64,000 bases of DNA, from positions 496,001-560,000 of the forward strand of contig JAWMQP010000002.1 of the NCBI GenBank assembly GCA_033283335.1, in the 5' to 3' direction. Position numbers and translations under genes: made by a program. Source of the stretch: Pseudomaricurvus sp033283335. Lineage in GTDB: Bacteria; Pseudomonadota; Gammaproteobacteria; Pseudomonadales; Cellvibrionaceae. Below, piece after piece: positions 44,364 through 51,442 of the stretch (position 1 is the stretch's first letter; every line of letters starts with the position of its first letter). The notes under the pieces were generated by a model. It saw only the letters and a program-made list of their open reading frames with translations. It searched no databases and was not told where the DNA came from.

Positions 44364-44396
44364 GCCGTTGGAGGGCTTCCCCAAAAAAGTGGACTC
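44364..44396 (+). repeat. 33-bp IS-end-like repeat, copy 2
   Basis: GCCGTTGGAGGGCTTCCCCA then AAAAAGTGGACTC; partner of the minus-strand copy at 14138-14170. No intact insertion sequence adjoins it. The remaining bases 44397-44673 are AT-rich; a weak 72-codon frame (44497-44715) crosses them but has no supporting ribosome-binding site. Confidence 0.45.
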
Positions 44397-44673
44397 CGAT
44401 CGTCTGCTATTGGCACAGAAGGGACCTCTAATCTATTCCCCTTACCAGTAGTGTCTAATATCGGATATATTACATAAATTACGCATAATCTATCTTATGT
44501 TAAATTGTGCGAACCTTCTGAAGTTGTCAAGACCCTCTCGCCGCTGGCCACAATTGACCAAAGGCAATTTCAATCAAAAAAGTGACAAACCGAACAGACA
44601 TTGTTCAGACTGCTCAAGACGTATACGGCTTTTAGATTTTTTAGGAATATCCCACAAAAATAGGGTTTTCTTG

Positions 44674-44737
44674 CTCTCCACCTTGCCCGCAAAAGCGGGA
44701 TTCGGGTGCTTTTAATGGAAATTTCCGACGTGGAGAG
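44674..44737 (+). promoter_or_regulatory. Leader hairpin that masks a ribosome-binding site
   Basis: CTCTCCAC (44674-44681) pairs perfectly with GTGGAGAG (44730-44737), which contains the GGAG ribosome-binding site of the next gene. Inside, CCCGC-AAAA-GCGGG and the palindrome GGAAATTTCC form two further helices, giving a three-way junction. In this fold translation of the regulator at 44746 would be blocked. Confidence 0.5.
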
Positions 44738-44745
44738 TCACAACA

Positions 44746-45216
44746 ATGAAGTACCACCGTTCAAAGAGAGAGGTCTTGAACGCCTACACCGCCGTACAGC
44801 TCGCTGACATCATGGGTGTATCCGTGCGCACCGCCCAGCGTTACCAAAGCGGTGACTCCCAACCGCCCAGCGGATTGCTTGAGTATGTGCGACTGACCTA
44901 CGAACAGCGCATCATGCCCGACAGCTGGCCGGAACACATTCGCTTTCGCGGCGATCAAATCACCGGCTTTGACACCCACCGGCAGATCAACTGGGCCAGT
45001 ATTGGCCAGCTCGACTGGATCATGAATCAATGGAGCGCGGCTTGCGATCGGATGCGCGAACTCGAACTCGAACTGCGCGAGCTGCGGCAACGCGAAAATC
45101 TCCCACCCGTGGATTACCAGAAGCTCGACGCTGCCCGTGCGGAGCTGATTGAGCGTGGACGCTCAGCCTGGCGGGAGCTGCAACAAAAAGAGTGGTATCG
45201 ACAGGACGGCTGCTAA
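44746..45216 (+). CDS. Prophage regulator with helix-turn-helix (DUF3653-like)
   Basis: A 156-residue DNA-binding protein. The helix-turn-helix is near the N-terminus: YTAVQLADIMGVSVRTAQRY. A conserved middle (WPEHIRFRGDQITGFDTHRQ) and a C-terminal coiled coil (about residues 100-150) follow. Such proteins accompany P2-like and filamentous prophages; the role is probably control of early genes. Its GGAG ribosome-binding site lies inside the leader hairpin. It is the first gene that can be assigned to the prophage with confidence; no integrase gene is seen to its left. Confidence 0.7.
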   Translation: MKYHRSKREVLNAYTAVQLADIMGVSVRTAQRYQSGDSQPPSGLLEYVRLTYEQRIMPDSWPEHIRFRGDQITGFDTHRQINWASIGQLDWIMNQWSAACDRMRELELELRELRQRENLPPVDYQKLDAARAELIERGRSAWRELQQKEWYRQDGC

Positions 45217-45241
45217 AACGATATCCTCAATAATGGACTTC

Positions 45242-45264
45242 GGGCGCAAAGTGGCGCCCATTTT
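45242..45264 (+). terminator. Terminator after the first prophage regulator
   Basis: GGGCGC (45242-45247) and GCGCCC (45254-45259) form a stem with a 6-base loop, followed by ATTTT. Confidence 0.65.
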
Positions 45265-45379
45265 CCCTGCCAGAGTGCCAAAATCAGGCTATTCTTAGTT
45301 CTTGAAACCGGTCTTATGCCGCTTTATAATGCAAACCAGGACTAAAGGAGAGACATTATGTTCCGTTCTGAACACGATT

Positions 45380-45958
45380 ATGACGGGTTTTGATCACCAT
45401 CTAAGCCCCCTTTACCAGTTTTTCGTTAATTCCATCCAAAGTACCCCCCTATTTTTACCAGCCAGCCTTACTTTTTTAGTCGCTGTCATTGGCTCGTTGG
45501 TTGCCATTGTAACCGTCAAGAAAAATGGCCACTTTGCCAGGAGCAAGAACGCTATCGACTTTGAAAAAAATGTCGAAGATTCCAGCGAATACCGAGGCTA
45601 TATATCCGATCTTCTGTCTTTTAGACAGCAAACTAATGACGACGTGGTGGCGATTAAGCGGCTCGCGGCTGATCGTAGTATTGACAATGAAGCCTATATT
45701 GCAGTTCAAGAAGTGCTCAACCTTTGGGAGCGATGCGGCAATGGTGTTCGTTGTGATGTTTATTCTGAAAAAGTCCTACGCCGTGTCTATAGAGGACATT
45801 TAATCAACTTAATGGCCTATTTAAAACCGTTTATCGATGAAAGCCGGGTGAGAAAAAACAACCCTTACATTTATCGAGAAATGGCTTGGCTTGCGAGAAG
45901 GTGGAAACGCTCTCGCGACGTTGAAAACTTTCTTCGGAAAATCACTTTTAGAAGTTAA
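45380..45958 (+). CDS. DUF4760-like membrane-anchored protein
   Basis: About 192 residues. One N-terminal hydrophobic segment (LFLPASLTFLVAVIGSLVAI) anchors a soluble domain that contains EAYIAVQEVLNLWERCGNGV and EKVLRRVYRGHLINLMAYL, the pattern of the DUF4760 family, whose role is unknown. The start is uncertain: the frame is open from 45302, with ATG codons at 45329 and 45380, none with a good ribosome-binding site. AAGGAGAG at 45346 instead serves an ATG at 45358 in another frame, which encodes an 11-residue peptide whose stop overlaps the ATG at 45380. Coupled translation from that mini-gene would explain the arrangement. Confidence 0.65.
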   Translation: MTGFDHHLSPLYQFFVNSIQSTPLFLPASLTFLVAVIGSLVAIVTVKKNGHFARSKNAIDFEKNVEDSSEYRGYISDLLSFRQQTNDDVVAIKRLAADRSIDNEAYIAVQEVLNLWERCGNGVRCDVYSEKVLRRVYRGHLINLMAYLKPFIDESRVRKNNPYIYREMAWLARRWKRSRDVENFLRKITFRS

Positions 45959-46057
45959 GAAAATATTTCGACTACTACATCATACTTGGCGCGCGAAAGT
46001 GATCTGTTATATAGTTCCTTTGGGATGGCTGTCACTTACGGAGACGAGGGACAGCAA

Positions 46058-46342
46058 ATGAGTGGTAGCGCCTACAAACTGAAATGCCCCCACTGCCAGC
46101 AGGGCATTCGGGTCCGGAATTCCTTCTCGATGCACCCCCTGCTTCGACAAGCCTATCTGCAATGCACCAACCTCAACTGCGGTGCGACCTTTCGCGGCCA
46201 GTTTGAAATCACCCACGAAATGAGCCCCCCCACCCTGCGCAACCCCGGCGTAGATCTGCCGGTGGCCGACCAGGCAATGCGCAGGGGGGCGATCGAAAGA
46301 CCCAATCAACAGCAGATGCACATTGACGACGTCTTGGTGTGA
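46058..46342 (+). CDS. ogr: Ogr/Delta-type zinc-finger late activator
   Basis: A 94-residue protein with the zinc-binding pattern KCPHCQQGIRVRNS ... LQCTNLNCGATFRGQF of the Ogr/Delta family. In phage P2, Ogr binds dyad sites near -55 and recruits RNA polymerase to the late promoters. ATG 46058 has GAGGGA 6 bases upstream and the zinc finger starts soon after; the frame is open to 45986. The likely targets here are the three TGTA-N11-TACA sites in the late region. The protein is somewhat longer at its C-terminus than P2 Ogr. Confidence 0.85.
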   Translation: MSGSAYKLKCPHCQQGIRVRNSFSMHPLLRQAYLQCTNLNCGATFRGQFEITHEMSPPTLRNPGVDLPVADQAMRRGAIERPNQQQMHIDDVLV

Positions 46343-46389
46343 AACTTGCCGTCAGACATGGAATAATACCCCCCACTGCTTAACGGAAG

Positions 46390-46405
46390 TTTTTACATGT
46401 AATAA
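46390..46405. promoter_or_regulatory. Palindrome site 1 (TTTTTACATGTAATAA)
   Basis: A 15/16 match to the recurrent prophage palindrome, located before the small lipoprotein gene. It is probably an operator or partition site. Confidence 0.5.
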
Positions 46406-46421
46406 CGCAACGGGATGCGCT

Positions 46422-46589
46422 ATGAGAAAAGCTACACTGTATCGGCCAATGACGGCCCTATTCTTTACCTTGCTGCTGGGCGCCTGCTCAGGCTTGACAC
46501 CGCCAGAGGCTCCAGCGGCCTCCAATCAGACTCAGCAATCAGCCCAATCCTTTCCTGAGCTGGCCAGCACGCAATACCCGAGTTGCTGA
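46422..46589 (+). CDS. Small lipoprotein, 55 residues
   Basis: The product starts MRKATLYRPMTALFFTLLLG and has the lipobox LLGAC, so Cys22 should be lipidated. The rest is Pro/Ala/Gln-rich and unstructured (PPEAPAASNQTQQSAQS). Nothing in it points to a family. The recurrent palindrome lies about 20 bases before the ATG, over the probable promoter. Small prophage lipoproteins of this kind can be superinfection-exclusion factors, but nothing here proves it. The frame is open further upstream, into the ogr gene. Confidence 0.5.
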   Translation: MRKATLYRPMTALFFTLLLGACSGLTPPEAPAASNQTQQSAQSFPELASTQYPSC

Positions 46590-46671
46590 CCAGTACGCCA
46601 TGGTCATTTCACAAGTCATCCCTTTCGACTGTTAATGCGTTGACTGATTGAACATTTAAGAAAGCAAACTT

Positions 46672-47118
46672 ATGAAATTCATCCTTAGATTTTTTATTCT
46701 TTATATGGGCGCACTTTTGATTCAATTGGCAACACTCTGGCTTGAAAGTAAAGCAAATGGTTTCGATGTTTTATTTTCTGAAGGTGTCCGTGTTTATCCT
46801 TTTTTTGAAATCTCACTGGTATCATCGATGCTGTCGCTACTATTTCCTGCTGCATATTGGGCAGGCAATAATGGTCAGTGGAGTGAGAATGGCAGCGTGG
46901 AAGTGTTCTTTTTAACAAGCTTTCTAATCATACCGCTAGTTATGGCATTTCCGTTGTCTATGGAAGCCGAAAAAGTATTTATAGATAATGGGGATTATTT
47001 TATCCCTTTGTTAAGTATTTGGCCTGCTCATGGTTTGATTAATGCCATTCATGTCAAACAACTTATAAAATTACAGAAGGCCAAACAAGTGTCTGCAGTT
47101 ATTCCATCAGAAGTGTGA
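46672..47118 (+). CDS. Hypothetical inner-membrane protein, 148 residues
   Basis: Four hydrophobic segments are visible (about residues 4-24, 46-66, 76-96 and 108-126). I do not recognise a family. The base composition is clearly more AT-rich than that of the structural phage genes, so it is probably a lysogenic-conversion (moron) gene. No terminator is obvious; the next gene is convergent. Confidence 0.6.
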   Translation: MKFILRFFILYMGALLIQLATLWLESKANGFDVLFSEGVRVYPFFEISLVSSMLSLLFPAAYWAGNNGQWSENGSVEVFFLTSFLIIPLVMAFPLSMEAEKVFIDNGDYFIPLLSIWPAHGLINAIHVKQLIKLQKAKQVSAVIPSEV

Positions 47119-47239
47119 AGGTCTTTCGCCTCTAAATTAAGCTCACGCAGGGTAGGCTAAGTGATTGGATTTACCACAAGGCCTCCCCTCCACGATCAAA
47201 CTGAGGAAACCCTCATTCCTCGCCCCTTATTCAATAATT

Positions 47240-47683
47240 TCATGACGCCTCCTGCATGGGCTCGTAATCGTCAAAGTCCGCCTCAATAGCTGAGCGATCG
47301 CCCAGGCACTCGACCATAAATTGTGTCTCCAGCGGTGTGGCGCCATAACGCATCACCTTTTCAAGAGCTGGCAGGCATTCATCCCCAATATCATTGAGTC
47401 GCCCTCGCCCTATTACTCGCCGCTTTTCCAGCTGATCCTTTCCATTCGGGTATCTGAACACAACCGTGATGTCGACTTTCCAGAGCAATACCGGGCTGGT
47501 GATGATCCACTCGCCGTATTGTCTCCAGATCTTTCTGGCTTGCAGATTCAAAACGGGGCTTTTGTGGGTGACGCTTTCCCTGGTGATGGTGTCGCCCGGC
47601 TCCATTGGCGTGGGATCGGTCCACTCAATCAGCAGTCCCGCCATCATCCGGCGGGCTCGCTTAATTTGCTGAGTTTTATTCAC
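47240..47683 (-). CDS. Hypothetical prophage protein, 147 residues
   Basis: A soluble protein without recognisable motifs; the N-terminus (MNKTQQIKRARRMMAGLLIE) is basic and the C-terminus acidic. The start is GTG with GGAG 10 bases upstream inside the end of the preceding lipoprotein gene; the two genes overlap by 8 bases and must be one minus-strand operon. The operon faces away from the ParA gene. Function unknown. Confidence 0.6.
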   Translation of the reverse strand: MNKTQQIKRARRMMAGLLIEWTDPTPMEPGDTITRESVTHKSPVLNLQARKIWRQYGEWIITSPVLLWKVDITVVFRYPNGKDQLEKRRVIGRGRLNDIGDECLPALEKVMRYGATPLETQFMVECLGDRSAIEADFDDYEPMQEAS

Positions 47684-47936
47684 TGCTCCACTCCTCTGCT
47701 ATCCCATCCAACAACATGTCGGCGCTCAGGGTAATGCCCACCGACTCACCACTTTTGCTGGCACTCACGCCAATATTGTTGAGCAGCTTGCTGTTAATGG
47801 CTTTATTGCCAAACACTTCCACGCTTTGCAGGCCCTCAAAGTCCGAAACCTGAAATCCACCACTACCATTTGCACAACCTGATATCGTGGTTAAAACCCC
47901 GAAATACACAACACCCATGAGAATTAGTCTTTTCAA
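47676..47936 (-). CDS. Small lipoprotein, 86 residues
   Basis: The N-terminus MKRLILMGVVYFGVLTTISG ends in the lipobox TISGC. The mature part contains GFQVSDFEGLQSVEVFGNKA and ends acidic. No family is recognised. AAAGGAGTGATC precedes the ATG. It is transcribed divergently from the ParA gene, and both ribosome-binding sites form an inverted repeat (CACTCCTTTG and CAAAGGAGTG). The shared 128-base control region includes palindrome site 2, so both operons may answer to the same regulator. Confidence 0.6.
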   Translation of the reverse strand: MKRLILMGVVYFGVLTTISGCANGSGGFQVSDFEGLQSVEVFGNKAINSKLLNNIGVSASKSGESVGITLSADMLLDGIAEEWSSE

Positions 47937-48033
47937 AATAGATCACTCCTTTGTCATTTGATTTGTGATTCCATCCTAGAACAAATTTAATGTTGTGTAA
48001 AATGTTGTATTTATTCTTGGTTATGGTGTACCT

Positions 48034-48049
48034 TTTTTACATGTAAAAA
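48034..48049. promoter_or_regulatory. Palindrome site 2 (TTTTTACATGTAAAAA), parA leader
   Basis: A perfect 16-bp palindrome in the divergent region between the lipoprotein operon and the ParA gene, ending 15 bases before the ParA start codon and touching the ribosome-binding site. Binding there would repress the ParA operon. Confidence 0.65.
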
Positions 48050-48064
48050 CAAAGGAGTGACCTC

Positions 48065-48703
48065 ATGCTGATTATTGGAATACAAAACACCAAAGGTGGC
48101 GCCACCAAGAGCACCACCAGCGTTAACCTGGCCCGCGCCTTTCAGAAAGCCGGGCTAGCCACCGCTCTGGCAGAGACCGATCCCCAGGGCACGCTGCGGG
48201 AATGGGCGGCCGACAACCCCAACCCTGACGACAATCAGCCACCGGTGTATGAGCTGCGGGAGCGCAGCGACATTCTGGGGGTACGGCAGATGCCGGAACT
48301 GCAGGACATTGATGTCCTGGTGATTGATGGCCTGGCTCAGGGCTTTCGGGAGTTCATGGCGGTGTCCAAGGTGGCGGACCTGATAGTGATCGTCACCCAG
48401 CCATCACCTGCGGACATCAAGCCCATTGGTGAGTTGGTCGATGCTCTGGAAGGCAAGCCCGTCAAAACAGCATTCCTGATGACCCGCACCAAGAAGAAAG
48501 ACAAGCTGGTGGAGGAGGTGCGCGAAGCCCTGAGTGAGTTCCCCTACCCCGTACTGCAAAACACCATCCGCGACCTCAAGGGATTCCGCACCACCTTTGG
48601 CGTAGGCCAGACGGTGTTCGAATACAGTGATTACAAACACGCTCAGCAGGATGTGGTGGCTGTAGTAGAGGAGCTGTGGAACGACCTGGAACTGGGAGGT
48701 TAA
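48065..48703 (+). CDS. parA: ParA-family partition ATPase
   Basis: A 212-residue ParA/Soj-type ATPase that would move DNA bound by ParB. The N-terminus IIGIQNTKGGATKSTTSVNL holds the deviant Walker A; the usual KGGxGKT is here KGGATKST, with Thr replacing a conserved Gly. ETDPQGTLREW is the Walker A' and VLVIDGLAQGFRE the Walker B region. There is no N-terminal DNA-binding extension, so it is a small plasmid-type ParA. GGAG precedes the ATG by 8 bases. The ParB gene starts 2 bases after its stop. The control region holds palindrome site 2. Confidence 0.85.
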   Translation: MLIIGIQNTKGGATKSTTSVNLARAFQKAGLATALAETDPQGTLREWAADNPNPDDNQPPVYELRERSDILGVRQMPELQDIDVLVIDGLAQGFREFMAVSKVADLIVIVTQPSPADIKPIGELVDALEGKPVKTAFLMTRTKKKDKLVEEVREALSEFPYPVLQNTIRDLKGFRTTFGVGQTVFEYSDYKHAQQDVVAVVEELWNDLELGG

Positions 48704-48705
48704 TC

Positions 48706-50007
48706 ATGGCAAAGCCCAATTTAAAACTGTCTGCTAAGCGCAACAGCGGCCGCGGCAACAAAGACCTTGAACGTTTGCTGGCCCACGGTGATGTAGAAGA
48801 TGTCCCTCTGGATCTGGTGGACCGGGACGAAGGTCAGCCACGCCCGCTGGCAGAAGTAATGGAAGGTATTGAGGCGTTTGCTGATGAACTGGAGCGCGAT
48901 AATTTTGTGCTGGCCCAATACCCTGTCTACCACATTGAAGACGATGGCCGCCGCACGATCGTTGTGGGCGAGCGCCGCACCACCGCATTCCGCCTGAAGG
49001 ATCGGGATACCATACCGGCGATTTGTAAGCGCTTTACCGAGGCTGAGCGGGAGCAGATCTTTGTGCTCCAGTACGTCGAGAACGACGGCAAGCTGAAGAA
49101 AGAGCTCAGCCCCCTGGCTGATGCCCGCTGGTGGCGGACCTACGCCGATCGCTACCATGCCGGCAAGCTGTCAGAGGCGGCCAAAGCCCGTGGCCGCACG
49201 CCTGCAGAAGTCAGCAACCGGGTATCCCTGCTCGATGCCGATCCTGTTATTCAGGCCTTTGTGCAGCGCACAGACCTCAAAGATCCGGCCACCTATGCCG
49301 CCCTGGCACGACTGGCCAAACACGGCAACCTGCGCATGGTGGAGCAGGTGATCAGTGACTTTGATGATGGCGCTATTCGCGGCTCATTCCGTACCTACGT
49401 CGAAATGCTGGCTCGGGATACCAAAGCCAGCCAGAAAGCCACGACGGCTATCCCTGCAGAACCTGAGCCTACGGATGAGGGCTGCGACCCTCTGTATCAG
49501 GAAGCGGTGAAGGTTATTCGTGAAAAAGGCACCGCCTCTATATCCACCCTGCAGCGCAAACTGCGCGTAGGCTACAATCGCGCCGCCAGACTGATCGAAG
49601 AAATGGAAGCTGATGGCATCGTCTCACCAATGGGAACGGACGGCAGTCGCCAGGTGCTGGGCGGTGACGTGACGCCTAAGCCAATACAAAGCCAGCCGAC
49701 CAAAGAGCCCGACCCAGTCGAAACCACCTGCGCCAAGGCCCTCACTCGCTCCATATTCGAGGACGCCCCAGAGCCCCCTAAACCTACCTATGACAACACC
49801 GGCAAGGCCAGGCAAGCGCTGATGGCTGCAGCCGACAGCATCAACCGGGCAGGTACCGCTGCAGCAAAATTACTGGCAACCAGTGGATCTGGTCGCACAT
49901 TGCATTATGATCGCGTTCTGGAAGCCATTTCAGACGCCATCAAGGAACTGGAACAATCCCAGGCGGCCTACGCTGCCGAACGCACCGCATTACTGGCAAA
50001 GGATTAA
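48706..50007 (+). CDS. parB: ParB-like protein with FtsK-gamma-type winged helix
   Basis: A 433-residue DNA-binding partition protein. The ParB N-terminal domain (about residues 30-130) has VPLDLVDRDEGQPR and the CTP-binding motif VGERRT (about 87-92). A ParB helix-turn-helix follows (SEAAKARGRTPAEVSNRVSL, about 150-175). A second DNA-binding module at about 260-322 (DPLYQEAVKVIREKGTASIS, then TLQRKLRVGYNRAARLIEEM) is the FtsK-gamma winged helix, which in FtsK reads oriented KOPS sequences. This fusion is unusual. The C-terminus is a coiled coil. ATG 48706 has GGGAGG upstream and follows parA by 2 bases. Confidence 0.82.
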   Translation: MAKPNLKLSAKRNSGRGNKDLERLLAHGDVEDVPLDLVDRDEGQPRPLAEVMEGIEAFADELERDNFVLAQYPVYHIEDDGRRTIVVGERRTTAFRLKDRDTIPAICKRFTEAEREQIFVLQYVENDGKLKKELSPLADARWWRTYADRYHAGKLSEAAKARGRTPAEVSNRVSLLDADPVIQAFVQRTDLKDPATYAALARLAKHGNLRMVEQVISDFDDGAIRGSFRTYVEMLARDTKASQKATTAIPAEPEPTDEGCDPLYQEAVKVIREKGTASISTLQRKLRVGYNRAARLIEEMEADGIVSPMGTDGSRQVLGGDVTPKPIQSQPTKEPDPVETTCAKALTRSIFEDAPEPPKPTYDNTGKARQALMAAADSINRAGTAAAKLLATSGSGRTLHYDRVLEAISDAIKELEQSQAAYAAERTALLAKD

Positions 50008-50016
50008 GACAACACC

Positions 50017-50337
50017 ATGGTTGAACGTGAAAAACGACACCTCTCCTCTCTCGACTTCGAGCGTGCCACGGCCGATCTGACCATGAAGCCCGCCATGCGT
50101 ATGGCGGTGTTTGGGTACATGGTGCAGCAACGCACGTTTGAAGAAGTCTCCAAGCTGACCGGACTCAATGACCGCTCCATTCAGCGCAAGGTCCGCCAGA
50201 TATGGGACCTCTATCAAAACTTGCCAGCTCTCCCCGAAGGCTGGGTGATCGAAACAATCGCCCTGCCGGAATCGGAAATGCGCAAAGTGCAAGATCTGTC
50301 ACGTAGACTGCTAAGGCAGCATCTGAAGGATTTGTAA
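50017..50337 (+). CDS. KorA/TrfB-like transcriptional repressor
   Basis: A 106-residue DNA-binding protein. The helix-turn-helix (RTFEEVSKLTGLNDRSIQRK) is followed by LPEGWVIETIALPESEMRKV, which parallels the LPEGYxRVTAVLPEH segment of KorA from IncP plasmids. In RK2, KorA sits with incC (ParA) and korB (ParB) in the central control operon; the same three functions are together here, in a different order. It begins 9 bases after the ParB stop, so one operon is likely. It is a strong candidate to bind the recurrent palindrome, one copy of which follows its stop codon. Confidence 0.65.
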   Translation: MVEREKRHLSSLDFERATADLTMKPAMRMAVFGYMVQQRTFEEVSKLTGLNDRSIQRKVRQIWDLYQNLPALPEGWVIETIALPESEMRKVQDLSRRLLRQHLKDL

Positions 50338-50353
50338 TTTTTACATGTAAAAA
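50338..50353. promoter_or_regulatory. Palindrome site 3 (TTTTTACATGTAAAAA)
   Basis: A perfect copy that begins directly after the stop of the KorA-like gene and runs into the terminator stem. Confidence 0.6.
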
Positions 50354-50376
50354 AGCCGGGGTGAACCCGGCTTTTT
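50353..50376. terminator. Bidirectional terminator of the par operon
   Basis: AAGCCGGG / CCCGGCTT with a 5-base loop, T-run on both strands. It also ends the convergent antitoxin-like gene. Confidence 0.85.
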
Positions 50377-50396
50377 ATATTGAAAGAAGCAAGCCT

Positions 50397-50873
50397 TCAG
50401 GCTGCTTCGATATCGGCATGCCAGACGCCGTCCTGCTCTGAAAACTCTACACGACGCTGATGAAACTGTTCCTGATCGTGATCGCTCAGTTTATCAAGCA
50501 GGGCAGAAATGTTGCTGCTGCTTTGTTTAATCACTTTTTCAACATACAGGGCGCGAACCACCACATCGACTGCTCGTGGCATTTCCCGCTCTCCCTTTTC
50601 CCATTTGGCCACCATTTGGCCATCCTTATAGCCCGCCAAAGCCCCCAGCGACTTTTGAGACATATTCAGTTCCACGCGTAGAAAACGCAGCTCTGGTCCT
50701 GTTAATCCATCTGGGCTGTTCACGATATCCCTGCCAATTGCGCAATGCAGGTCTTCAACGTGATCAATGACTACAGCTTCACCCCACTCCGTTTGATCAA
50801 TCCTGTAGCCATTTTTCAAATACACGTTTCCGAGACCACACTCTGTGTATTGATAAGACATATTAACTGCCAT
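50397..50873 (-). CDS. Antitoxin-like helix-turn-helix protein
   Basis: A 158-residue protein whose middle part is an XRE/MqsA-type helix-turn-helix (LTGPELRFLRVELNMSQKSL, then GYKDGQMVAKWEKGEREMPR). It lies 77 bases downstream of a DUF4258 gene on the same strand. DUF4258 proteins are RelE/MqsR-like and often paired with such regulators, so this is probably the antitoxin and autorepressor of a toxin-first pair. The zinc-finger cysteines of MqsA are not present. An alternative start four codons later (MSYQYTECG) is possible. A role as a phage repressor cannot be excluded. Confidence 0.65.
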   Translation of the reverse strand: MAVNMSYQYTECGLGNVYLKNGYRIDQTEWGEAVVIDHVEDLHCAIGRDIVNSPDGLTGPELRFLRVELNMSQKSLGALAGYKDGQMVAKWEKGEREMPRAVDVVVRALYVEKVIKQSSSNISALLDKLSDHDQEQFHQRRVEFSEQDGVWHADIEAA

Positions 50874-50950
50874 CCCTTTTCCATTAGTAAGTAGTATTAT
50901 TATTCTTATTAGTGAAACTTTACGTTTTAAGACTTAAAAAATAACAACCA

Positions 50951-51292
50951 TCAACGATAGTTGTTGAGTTCAAATGTGGTGATCACCACCACTTCGACAC
51001 CATCCATAAATTGAAAGCCAACGGCTACTCCTATGCCTTCCCCGGCGGCATACCCCTCAAACCGGCAATTCCATCTTCCCTGAGTATCTTTAAATGGGCC
51101 TTCTGTGATAACTCCCTGCTTCAGTATCTGGCGTACCTGTGTGATTGAAATATCCCTTTCTCGCATTCTGCTTCTCACATGCGTTGTTAATCTCAGCTGA
51201 CCGCTAGGCTCCAGAGCGCCTTGGACATGCTTTTTTGCATCCTGCACCGTTAAATTGATGGGTACTACATTTCCTTGTGGGCTTTCAGGCAT
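50951..51292 (-). CDS. DUF4258 protein, candidate toxin
   Basis: A 113-residue protein with the DUF4258 pattern: LTTHVRSRMRERDISITQV, RQILKQGVITEGPFKD, RWNCRFEGYA and VVVITTFEL. The fold resembles RelE/MqsR mRNA interferases and the gene stands first in a two-gene operon with a helix-turn-helix protein. Activity is inferred only from family and context. Two related palindromes lie just upstream of its start and would serve autoregulation. Confidence 0.65.
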   Translation of the reverse strand: MPESPQGNVVPINLTVQDAKKHVQGALEPSGQLRLTTHVRSRMRERDISITQVRQILKQGVITEGPFKDTQGRWNCRFEGYAAGEGIGVAVGFQFMDGVEVVVITTFELNNYR

Positions 51293-51321
51293 ATTTCGGG
51301 GGCTCCGTGACCGACAGTGAC

Positions 51322-51340
51322 GCCTATAATTATTATAGGC
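51322..51340. promoter_or_regulatory. Operator palindrome GCCTATAATTATTATAGGC
   Basis: A perfect palindrome of 8+3+8 bases 30 bases before the DUF4258 start, overlapping a likely -10 region. A second, partial copy follows at 51354-51370. Confidence 0.55.
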
Positions 51341-51353
51341 AATGACCTGAAAA

Positions 51354-51370
51354 GCAATAATTATTATAGG
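51354..51370. promoter_or_regulatory. Second, partial operator copy (GCAATAATTATTATAGG)
   Basis: It shares ATAATTATTATAGG with the first copy; centre-to-centre spacing is about 31 bases, three helical turns. Confidence 0.5.
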
Positions 51371-51442
51371 TTAACCTGGTGTCTATTGCCACATATTTGC
51401 CATGGTGGCGTATATGTCATCATAAAATTTAGAGGCCTCAGC

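Noticed and set aside
44497..44715. 72-codon frame ending in KAGFGCF before the first prophage regulator
   Set aside because: No ribosome-binding site and no family could be recognised with confidence; it is discussed only as a possible leader frame.
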